Origin: CAZSPL01 sp964608735
GTDB taxonomy: Bacteria; JAJVIF01; JAPKYR01; CAZSPL01
Direction of reading: 5' to 3'
Length of the DNA: 16,572 nt
Assembly (NCBI GenBank): GCA_964608735.1
Contig: CAZSPL010000069.1
Location: forward strand, 1-16,572
Shown here one piece after another: positions 1 through 6,750 of this stretch. The first letter of the stretch is position 1, and each line of letters opens with the position of its first letter. The position numbers and the translations under genes were made by a program. The notes under the pieces are model-generated. The model searched no databases, was not told the origin of the DNA, and saw only the letters and a list, made by a program, of their open reading frames with translations.

Positions 1-31
1 TTTTTTTCGACATCGTATCGAATCAGCATCC

Positions 32-60
32 TTGACTCCCCCCGCGCGGACGGTTATCTT
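32..60 (+). promoter_or_regulatory. Candidate sigma70-type promoter for the permease gene
   Basis: A TTGACT hexamer at 32-37 (five of six matches to TTGACA) is followed after exactly 17 bp by TATCTT at 55-60 (four of six matches to TATAAT). This would start transcription near 67, giving a leader of only about 18 bases before the GTG at 85. The -10 match is weak and the leader is short, so this is a suggestion only. The bases left of it, including the seven T residues at 1-7, contain no gene that I can see. Confidence 0.4.
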
Positions 61-84
61 AAGCTGACTTTTTTATCCGGGTAA

Positions 85-1635
85 GTGGAGCCGGTATTGG
101 AACCCGCAGCGGTAATTCTCGCCATATCGCCAATGCTCATCGTACTAATCTGCGCCCTGTTCCTGCGCCTGAAGGGTGATATCTGCGCCATCGCCGGACT
201 CGCCGCCGCGTCGATAGCGGCGCTGACTTACTTCCATACCGAATCCATCATCGTATGGAAATCCATCCTCGCGGGGATACTAACGAGCCTGCCGATAACG
301 CTGCTCGTGGGGACGAGCATGTTCCAGGCGTTTTTCATGGAACGTGTCGGCGCTTTTAATCGCATCACCATCGCCATGAAGAACATCACCAGCGGCGACG
401 ACATGGCCAGCGTGGCGATAATCAACATCGGCATCGCCGGAATCCTCTCGTGGTTCGGCATCAACCCGCTCTGCATACTGCCACTTCTTCTAATCGGCAT
501 GGGTTATTCGACATATGCCGCCATCGCGCTTCCCGCCATCGGTACGGCGATGCTGTTCATCTACAGTTTCTGCGGCGAGGGGCTCGAAACATTCTTTTTG
601 CATCTCGGAGGGGGGCAGACATTCGACCAGTCGGCTTACTTTTTCGTTGATTACACATGGTATATCGCGTTCATCGGCAGCCTCGGGATATTCTACCTGT
701 CTGGAAAAACGAAATCGCTTCCGCAGGCGGTCATACCGTCGGCGGTTATCGCGCTTGTCATATGGGCGTCCGCGAAGTATGCATCGATGCTCGGGATATC
801 GCGTTATACGGGAATCATCGCGGGAATCGCGGTGATTGTCTCGATGCTGCTATGGAGCTTCATACGTCGACGCAAATCCGGTGTAGACCAGGGACATCTC
901 ACGGAGGATGATGTCGCGAAAACGAAACAGATGCCCCTCGCGACGGCGCTGCTTCCGTTGATACTCAGCGCCCTGTGCATATCCGTAGTACTTTTAGTCA
1001 CGCCGTTGAAGCTGAGCCTTACCGACCTGTGGCGCGCCGATGTCGAGCTTTTTCCCGCCGAAAGGCTGTGGCTTCGCCCGCTTACACAGCCGTATTTCTG
1101 GATCCTTGTCGCGACTCTGATATGCATCCCGACATTCAAGGGATGGCGCGACTCGCTTCCCGCGGTCTTCTCGAAATGGACGAAGGCCGCACCGCGCCCG
1201 ATGCTCGCATCGGCGCTGTTCTTCGCGGCGGGCGTCGTGATGATGAACTCGGGACACCCGGACATGCTCCGGGCGTTCCAGGATTTCTGCGCGGCATTAT
1301 TCAAGGATGCATATCCCTATTTCGGCGTGGTCGCGGGCTTGCGGATGGGCTTCCTCACCGGCTCCATGGAACTGCCCATCGAGATGCTGACCCGGATTCA
1401 TCTTGAGATTACCGAATTCCTTATGAGTCCCGGCGGCGCGGGTACATTCACCGCCGCGGGCTCGGCGATTGCCGCGTCGATAGCCGTGATGGTGAACCCG
1501 GGAAGGCTGATGAACGCATCGGCTCTCATCGGCAAAACCGGCATGGAAGGCCGGGTGCTGCGCTCGACATTCGTTCTCGCCTTGCTCTCGGTTGTCGGGA
1601 TAGGGATAATTACATTAATTAAAGCATGGGCCTAA
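85..1635 (+). CDS. Multi-pass permease, divergent L-lactate permease (LctP)-like
   Basis: This 516-residue, very hydrophobic protein has about a dozen likely membrane segments and sits in the cytoplasmic membrane. I place it near the LctP lactate/glycolate permease family because of its length and several positional echoes. These are an N-terminal ISPMLIVLI...LRLKG segment (residues 14-31), YFGVVAGLRMGFLTGSMELP (412-431) where LctP has its conserved FLTGS helix, and MVNPGRLMNASALIGKTGME (469-488) where LctP has the ISPQ...AVGLVGKE stretch. The usual glycine-rich EGAAGFGAP signature is not recognisable; the corresponding place reads GILSWFGINPLCILPLLL (119-136). The substrate is therefore open. 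A TAA codon directly precedes the GTG start, so no longer start exists in frame; the next ATG is codon 17. No strong Shine-Dalgarno is visible. The gene ends 37 bp before the DUF4139 gene and may be co-transcribed with it. Confidence 0.65.
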   Translation: MEPVLEPAAVILAISPMLIVLICALFLRLKGDICAIAGLAAASIAALTYFHTESIIVWKSILAGILTSLPITLLVGTSMFQAFFMERVGAFNRITIAMKNITSGDDMASVAIINIGIAGILSWFGINPLCILPLLLIGMGYSTYAAIALPAIGTAMLFIYSFCGEGLETFFLHLGGGQTFDQSAYFFVDYTWYIAFIGSLGIFYLSGKTKSLPQAVIPSAVIALVIWASAKYASMLGISRYTGIIAGIAVIVSMLLWSFIRRRKSGVDQGHLTEDDVAKTKQMPLATALLPLILSALCISVVLLVTPLKLSLTDLWRADVELFPAERLWLRPLTQPYFWILVATLICIPTFKGWRDSLPAVFSKWTKAAPRPMLASALFFAAGVVMMNSGHPDMLRAFQDFCAALFKDAYPYFGVVAGLRMGFLTGSMELPIEMLTRIHLEITEFLMSPGGAGTFTAAGSAIAASIAVMVNPGRLMNASALIGKTGMEGRVLRSTFVLALLSVVGIGIITLIKAWA

Positions 1636-1672
1636 ATCTATTCATCTTATAAACGTCCGGGAGGAAAGACTG

Positions 1673-3091
1673 ATGAAAGTTAAGGAATATTTTTTCACGC
1701 CCGCTATCTGCATCCTGCTGCTTGCGTTGTTCTACCTGCCCTCTTCCGCCGCAGGCACCATTATAGAAACGACATCCGACGACCAGACCGATCTGGCGAT
1801 AACGGTCTACAACTCGAACATCGGCCTCGTGAAGGACACCCGCGCCATTGATCTCGCGCAGGGGATGTTCGAGCTGAAATTCATCGACGTCGCGAAGCAG
1901 ATAAACGTATCGTCGGTGCACCTGAAATCGCTCACGAATCCCGATGACATCCACATACTCGAACAGAACTACGAGTTCGACCTCGTAAGCCAGGACAAGC
2001 TGCTCGAGAAATACCTCGGGATGGAAATCCAGTTCGAGACGCCCGACAAGAAGCGGGTTAAGGGCACGCTTCTCTCCCACACGGGAGGATGGGTTGTCGA
2101 GATAGACGGCGAAATCGTGCTGGGTATTCCCGGTACGCCCGTTTTGCCGGAGCTTCCCGAGGGGCTTATCACGCGCCCGACTCTTCTCTGGCTGCTTGGC
2201 AACGACGGCGGGGTAAGCCAGGAAATCGAGATGAGCTACCTTACCGGCGGGATGAACTGGGTTGCGAACTATGTTGCCATCATCGGCCCGAACGACGACG
2301 CGCTCGACCTGTCCGGATGGGTCAGCCTGACGAATACATCCGGGGCGACATATCCCGATGCAACCCTCAAGCTCGTGGCCGGGGATATCCACCGGGTGAT
2401 GCCCGAAGCCCCGGCGATGCCAATGATGGCCGACGGCGCGAGGATGGCGAAAGAGGAAATGGCATACGGCGGGTTCGAGGAAGAATCGTTCTTCGAATAC
2501 CACCTCTACACGCTGTCGCGTCCCACCACGCTGAAGGATAACCAGACGAAGCAGATAAGCCTTCTCACGGGGAACGGGGTTCCGGCGAAGAAGCTGTTCC
2601 TGTTCGACCCGGGATGGTATTACTACGGCGGCGACACGATCAAAGACAAGTGCAATGTCAAACTCAAGTTCAAGAATTCCGAGGAAAACGGACTCGGCAT
2701 TCCGCTGCCGAAGGGAACCGTCCGCGTTTACAAGGCGGATTCATCGGGGATGCTCCAGTTCATCGGCGAGGACAATATCGACCATACGCCGAAGGATGAA
2801 GAGCTTACGCTGTTCATGGGGGACGCGTTCGATGTCGTCTGCGAGCGCAAGGTCATGGACAGGCGCAAGATTTCCAACACGGTATGGGAATACGACCTCG
2901 AAGTCGAAATCAGGAATCACAAGACAGAGGATATCGTCGTGACCGTTGTGGACCATGTCGGCGGCGACTGGGAGCTTCTCAAGACGACCCACGAGATGAC
3001 GAAGTTCGATGCATCGACGCTGCACTTCCCGGTCGACGTGAAAGCCGACGGCGAAGTGACGCTGAAATACACGGTCCGCCGCAACTGGTAG
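1673..3091 (+). CDS. Secreted DUF4139 domain-containing protein
   Basis: This 472-residue protein has a clear signal peptide: a short basic start (MKVKEY), a hydrophobic core at residues 10-22, and a probable cut after the SAA at 25-27. The mature part resembles the DUF4139 family. It opens with LAITVYNSNIGLVKDTRAID, typical of the family's N-terminal strand, and has a FFEYHLYTLSRPTTLKDNQ segment in the middle. It closes with VEIRNHKTEDIVVTVVDHVG, GDWELL and a final DGEVTLKYTVRRNW. The family is beta-rich and extracytoplasmic, and its function is poorly known. No lipobox cysteine or second membrane segment is seen, so a periplasmic or secreted location is inferred. The ATG is well supported by GGAGG at 1660-1664, eight bases upstream. 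It is probably co-transcribed with the permease gene before it. Confidence 0.8.
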   Translation: MKVKEYFFTPAICILLLALFYLPSSAAGTIIETTSDDQTDLAITVYNSNIGLVKDTRAIDLAQGMFELKFIDVAKQINVSSVHLKSLTNPDDIHILEQNYEFDLVSQDKLLEKYLGMEIQFETPDKKRVKGTLLSHTGGWVVEIDGEIVLGIPGTPVLPELPEGLITRPTLLWLLGNDGGVSQEIEMSYLTGGMNWVANYVAIIGPNDDALDLSGWVSLTNTSGATYPDATLKLVAGDIHRVMPEAPAMPMMADGARMAKEEMAYGGFEEESFFEYHLYTLSRPTTLKDNQTKQISLLTGNGVPAKKLFLFDPGWYYYGGDTIKDKCNVKLKFKNSEENGLGIPLPKGTVRVYKADSSGMLQFIGEDNIDHTPKDEELTLFMGDAFDVVCERKVMDRRKISNTVWEYDLEVEIRNHKTEDIVVTVVDHVGGDWELLKTTHEMTKFDASTLHFPVDVKADGEVTLKYTVRRNW

Positions 3092-3122
3092 GCATCACAG
3101 TCAGGCAGTTCGTATTCGCCGG

Positions 3123-3149
3123 GTGATAAACGCCGATTGGCGTTTACAC
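3123..3149 (+). terminator. Stem-loop after the DUF4139 gene, overlapping the cdaA promoter
   Basis: TAAACGCC at 3127-3134 pairs perfectly with GGCGTTTA at 3139-3146 across a GATT loop. The stem can be extended by GTG (3123-3125) with CAC (3147-3149) around one bulged A. It lies 31 bases after the DUF4139 stop codon, as a transcription terminator would, but no run of T follows. Its downstream arm contains the TTTACA -35 element of the next promoter, so it could instead be an operator. Confidence 0.45.
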
Positions 3150-3171
3150 TCGCTCGCAACATCCCTATAAT
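3143..3171 (+). promoter_or_regulatory. Strong sigma70-type promoter of the cdaA-cdaR-glmM-nnr unit
   Basis: TTTACA at 3143-3148 (five of six matches to TTGACA) is separated by exactly 17 bp from a perfect TATAAT at 3166-3171. In this GC-rich surrounding the match is unlikely to be chance. Transcription would start near 3178, leaving a leader of about 50 bases before the TTG at 3230. The -10 box lies inside a small inverted repeat, CCCTA (3163-3167) / TAGGG (3172-3176), with a TAAT loop. Confidence 0.7.
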
Positions 3172-3229
3172 TAGGGGAAACAAACCGCTCCGTCCGACAG
3201 CGCCCGCGCGTATCGGTATGGGGTATTGA

Positions 3230-4117
3230 TTGCCCATGCTCTTATGGCTTCTGGACATATTCGACGTTTTATTGCTTGCGTTCATCATCTACCAGGTGCT
3301 GTTAATATTCCAGCGCACCCGGGTGACGCAGGTGCTGAGAGGTTTGCTGCTTTTCGCCCTGTTCATACTCATCGCGCATTATTTCGAGCTTCGGGCGTCC
3401 CGGTTCATCTTCGACAACCTGATAATCATCATCCCCATCGCGCTGCTGATAATCTTCCAGCCCGAACTCAGGAGCCTCTTCGAGGGGGCTGGGCGTCGGG
3501 GGCTCTTCAGCAACATCAAGCGCCTCGCCCGGGAAGATGTGAAGCGCGTTATCGATGACGTCGTCTCCGCGATGGAGAACATGGCCGAAAAACGCATCGG
3601 CGCGCTCATAGTCATCGAGAATGAATTTTCCCTGCAGGACTACATCGAAACCGGTGAACAAGAAGATGCGGCCCTGAAACCGGGGATGCTCGAAACTATA
3701 TTCTACCCGTACACCCCCCTTCACGACGGCGCGGTCATCCTGCGCGGCGACCGTATTGTCGCGGCGCGATGTTTGCTTCCGCTGAGCGAGAACGCCACAA
3801 TACCCACACACCTCGGCACAAGGCACCGCGCGGCGCTCGGTGTCACGGAGCTTACCGATTCCATAAGCCTCGTCGTAAGCGAGGAGACGGGAAGGCTTTC
3901 GCTTTGCTACGGCGGCAAGCTGGCATATAACCTCACCCCGCAGGCGCTTAGGACGCTGCTCAGGTCGATTATTTATCCCGAAGCCAGCTCCGCGTCGGTG
4001 CTTCCAACCGAACAGGATAAGAAAAAAGCCGCCATGGAAAAAACCGACGAAACCGTTCCCGTTGAAACGGAAACCGATGCGTCACGGGAATCATCTAAGG
4101 GGGGCGAAAGCGAATGA
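3230..4117 (+). CDS. cdaA: Membrane diadenylate cyclase CdaA (DisA_N / YbbP family)
   Basis: CdaA joins two ATP molecules into the second messenger c-di-AMP at the cytoplasmic membrane. The 295-residue protein has three membrane helices (about 4-27, 35-53 and 59-77), then the diadenylate cyclase domain (about 80-250). The domain has the family's hallmarks: GALIVIE (124-130), the catalytic LHDGA (164-168), the ATP-binding RHRAA (198-202) and SEETG (217-221). All key residues are present, so it should be active. After residue 260 comes a polar Lys/Glu/Thr-rich tail that looks disordered and is not part of the usual fold. The TTG start at 3230 has GGGG six bases upstream (3220-3223); an ATG two codons later (3236) is the alternative. 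Its last four bases are shared with the start of cdaR (ATGA at 4114-4117), which indicates translational coupling. Confidence 0.95.
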   Translation: MPMLLWLLDIFDVLLLAFIIYQVLLIFQRTRVTQVLRGLLLFALFILIAHYFELRASRFIFDNLIIIIPIALLIIFQPELRSLFEGAGRRGLFSNIKRLAREDVKRVIDDVVSAMENMAEKRIGALIVIENEFSLQDYIETGEQEDAALKPGMLETIFYPYTPLHDGAVILRGDRIVAARCLLPLSENATIPTHLGTRHRAALGVTELTDSISLVVSEETGRLSLCYGGKLAYNLTPQALRTLLRSIIYPEASSASVLPTEQDKKKAAMEKTDETVPVETETDASRESSKGGESE

Positions 4118-5352
4118 CCCGCAACTTCTACCTCAAAGCCGCGGCGCTTGCCATCGCCCTGATAATCTGGCTCTATGTCGCCTCGGGCGACCAGCCGATG
4201 GATAAGCTGATCCAGGTTCCGCTCGTGGTTAACGGCCCCCCCGATGACCTGGCCCTCGTGACCACTCTTCCCGACAGGATTGAGTTTTACGTACGCGGCC
4301 CGTTGAGCCGTATTCGAAAAATAGAGGACGCCAACGACGAGGGGGTACTGAAAGCGGTTATCGACCTGAGACACGCGCCGAAGGGTGTAAAGAGCTACAG
4401 GATAGGTATTTCCGGCGCGAATATCCGATGGCTCGACCACCGGACGATACCTTCCCGCCTTGAAGTCGAATGCGCAAGCGTATCAGAAGCGCTCGTCACG
4501 CCGGAGAGGTACCTGGCCAGCGGGCTCGAGCCGGGCTCTTATATCGAGCTCGAATCAGGCCTGCCCGAGACGGTACGCGTGCGGGGCGCGGCGCCGCTTA
4601 TAGATAACCTGGACAAAGTCGTGTACAAGCTGTCAGAAGACGACCTGGTGGGATTCGGCACCATCAAGGTGACATTCATCCCGTGGGACGCGGAAGGGCG
4701 CGAGATAAGCAATCTCACCCTCACCCCGGCGCAGGCCGACCTGAGCGTATCGCTGCATAAATCCGGCGCCGAAAGGGATGTGCCGGTGGTATACAACCTC
4801 GTCGGGGCGCCCGCGACCGGCTTCACCGTGACGGATCTCAATATCGACCCACTTCTCATAACGATCTCCGGGTCGCCGGAAGTGTTGAAGGACATAGCAA
4901 GGATAGAAACCGAACCTATCGACATCACGGGTCGGACCTCGGATTTCACCATCCCGGACCTCAAGCTGCAATTACCTGATACACAGGTGAAGTTGAGCAG
5001 GAGCACGGTGATGCTCGCGGTGAAGATCGCCCATAAGACGTCGCAGCGGAAATTCGAAGGCCTGACGCCGCGATGGGCGGGCGGGCAGGAATTGATATTG
5101 CAGTACAGCTCGGAACCGGCTGTAGTCGATGTTACTGTTACGGGGCCGATCGCGGCGGTGGACGCGTTGAAGCGGGAAGACATAACGCCGGTGGTGAATG
5201 TCACCGGGTTGTCTGAAGGGGTCTACGAAGATAAACCGGTTACGGTGCAGATATTGATACCGGATATCTCGCTCATCAGGGTGGAACCATCCACTATTTT
5301 AGTCCGCGTGCGACAGCGGGCGGAGTTTGAATCCGAAGGAGACGGAGGATAG
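4114..5352 (+). CDS. cdaR: CdaR, YbbR-domain partner of CdaA
   Basis: CdaR is a membrane-anchored extracytoplasmic protein that binds and modulates CdaA in the species where it has been studied. The 412-residue product has one N-terminal membrane helix (residues 7-23, ending IIWLYVASG). It is followed by about four YbbR-like repeats at roughly 28-118, 125-214, 219-306 and 315-401. Each repeat has a pattern of the type VPLVVNG / VPVVYNLVG, then a V-x-V-x-G strand (FYVRGPL, VRVRGAA, ITISGSP, VTVTGPI) and a D-[IL] turn. A short acidic end (ESEGDGG) follows. The start overlaps the cdaA stop by four bases, with AAGGGGGG at 4097-4104 as a possible Shine-Dalgarno. The stop codon is immediately followed by the glmM start. 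Assignment rests on the repeats plus the conserved gene order cdaA-cdaR-glmM. Confidence 0.92.
   Translation: MTRNFYLKAAALAIALIIWLYVASGDQPMDKLIQVPLVVNGPPDDLALVTTLPDRIEFYVRGPLSRIRKIEDANDEGVLKAVIDLRHAPKGVKSYRIGISGANIRWLDHRTIPSRLEVECASVSEALVTPERYLASGLEPGSYIELESGLPETVRVRGAAPLIDNLDKVVYKLSEDDLVGFGTIKVTFIPWDAEGREISNLTLTPAQADLSVSLHKSGAERDVPVVYNLVGAPATGFTVTDLNIDPLLITISGSPEVLKDIARIETEPIDITGRTSDFTIPDLKLQLPDTQVKLSRSTVMLAVKIAHKTSQRKFEGLTPRWAGGQELILQYSSEPAVVDVTVTGPIAAVDALKREDITPVVNVTGLSEGVYEDKPVTVQILIPDISLIRVEPSTILVRVRQRAEFESEGDGG
5344..5348 (+). promoter_or_regulatory. Shine-Dalgarno deciding the TTG start of glmM
   Basis: GGAGG ends four bases before the TTG at 5353, which itself directly follows the cdaR stop TAG. 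The in-frame ATG at 5377 has only AGG pressed against it, with no usable spacing, so TTG is preferred although the spacing is short. Confidence 0.55.
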
Positions 5353-6750
5353 TTGGCTTTTAACAGCGGATACAGGATGGAACCAAGCCTCAAGCTTTTC
5401 GGCACCGATGGCGTGCGGGGGGTCGCCGGACAGGAATTATCGGCCGAAATGACCCTGAGACTCGGCCAGATAACCGCGAGATACCTTGAGGGCAAGGGGC
5501 ACCCGCGCATCCTTATCGGACGCGACACGCGCGTGTCTGGACAGATGCTTGAAGCCGCCCTCGCGGCGGGATTCATGTCAATGGGGGCCGACGCGCACCT
5601 GCTCGGAATCGCCCCCACCCCGGCGGTGGCTTTTCTCGTGAAGCAGAACAAGTTCCCGCTGGGAGCCGTTATAAGCGCGTCGCATAATCCCATCGAGGAT
5701 AACGGCATAAAATTCTTCGGCCCGGACGGATTCAAACTTCCCGATGCGATAGAGGATGAAATAAGCCGGCGGTATTTCTCCGGCGAACACCAGGCCCCGA
5801 AGACCGGGATCGACATCGGGCGCCTCGTCAAGGACACCGGCCTGATGCAGTCCTACCACAAGCACCTTCTTACCGCTCTCCAGGGCGATCTCAAGGGGCT
5901 CAAGGTTGTTATTGATTGCGGACATGGCGCGGCATCCTTCGCCGGCCCCAGCGCGTTCACGAGCCTCGGCGCGGAGGTCAACTCACTCAACGCCGATAAC
6001 CTCGGCGAGCGGATCAACGTGGAATGCGGCTCCACCGCACCCGACAAGGTCGCCGAAGCTGTAGTCAGGGAGAAAGCCGATATCGGCGTGGCATTCGACG
6101 GCGATGCCGACCGCGTCATCCTTTCCGATGAAACCGGCGCCATCGTTGACGGCGATTCCGTCATCGCCATGTGGGCGGAATATCTCAAGGCCGCGAACAA
6201 GCTTCCCGGTGACGCCGTCGTCGGCACGGTCCTCAGCAACCAGGGGCTGGAAAAGTTCCTCGGCGAGAAGGGCATAAAGCTGGTACGAGCGGATGTCGGC
6301 GACAAACACGTGCTTCGTGAAATGGTGAAGGGCGGGTATGTCCTCGGCGGCGAGCAGTCGGGACATGTAATTTTCCTCGAATATAACACCACGGGGGACG
6401 GCGTGCTTACGGCACTCCTCGTCGCCCGGCTAATGAGTATCAGGGGCGAGCCGTTGAGCAAGCTCGCCAACCTCTACACGCGCTTCCCGCAGGTCCAGTT
6501 GAACCTCGAATGCCGCGATAAATACGGGTGGCAGTCCGATCATGAAACCACCTCAAGACTTCGCGCGCTTGAAGCGAAACTGCGGGAAGAAGACGAAGGG
6601 CGCATCCTTATAAGGCCGTCGGGTACCGAGCCAAAAGTGCGCGTGATGGTGGAAAGCCTCACGCCCGAGATCGCCCTGCGCACCGCGGAAGAAGCGATCG
6701 AGATATTGCGGCTCTTCGCGAGCCAGCAGGAATCCGGAGGCGAGGTATGA
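5353..6750 (+). CDS. glmM: Phosphoglucosamine mutase GlmM
   Basis: GlmM interconverts glucosamine-6-phosphate and glucosamine-1-phosphate in the cytoplasm, on the way to UDP-GlcNAc and the cell wall. The 465-residue protein has all four landmarks of the alpha-D-phosphohexomutase family. These are the phosphoserine loop ISASHNP (catalytic Ser110), the magnesium loop DGDADR (249-254), the sugar-binding GGEQSGH (332-338) and the phosphate-binding RPSGTEPKVRV (421-431). The N-terminal LFGTDGVRG (15-23) is typical of GlmM rather than of phosphomannomutases. The length is close to the usual 445-450 residues; eight extra N-terminal residues come from choosing the TTG start over the ATG at 5377. It abuts cdaR exactly and shares ATGA with the nnr gene. 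In other bacteria GlmM binds CdaA and lowers c-di-AMP synthesis, so co-expression here makes regulatory sense. Confidence 0.97.
   Translation: MAFNSGYRMEPSLKLFGTDGVRGVAGQELSAEMTLRLGQITARYLEGKGHPRILIGRDTRVSGQMLEAALAAGFMSMGADAHLLGIAPTPAVAFLVKQNKFPLGAVISASHNPIEDNGIKFFGPDGFKLPDAIEDEISRRYFSGEHQAPKTGIDIGRLVKDTGLMQSYHKHLLTALQGDLKGLKVVIDCGHGAASFAGPSAFTSLGAEVNSLNADNLGERINVECGSTAPDKVAEAVVREKADIGVAFDGDADRVILSDETGAIVDGDSVIAMWAEYLKAANKLPGDAVVGTVLSNQGLEKFLGEKGIKLVRADVGDKHVLREMVKGGYVLGGEQSGHVIFLEYNTTGDGVLTALLVARLMSIRGEPLSKLANLYTRFPQVQLNLECRDKYGWQSDHETTSRLRALEAKLREEDEGRILIRPSGTEPKVRVMVESLTPEIALRTAEEAIEILRLFASQQESGGEV

Noticed and set aside
1..7. Seven T residues at the left edge as the tail of an upstream terminator
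   Set aside because: The stem that would be needed lies outside the window, so it cannot be judged.
1619..2503. A 294-codon open frame on the minus strand opposite the DUF4139 gene
   Set aside because: The plus-strand gene has a signal peptide, a strong Shine-Dalgarno and a family match; the antisense product shows only shadow composition.
3178..3229. A riboswitch in the cdaA leader
   Set aside because: The leader is only about 50 bases after the predicted transcription start and shows no recognisable aptamer pattern such as the ydaO/yuaA c-di-AMP class.
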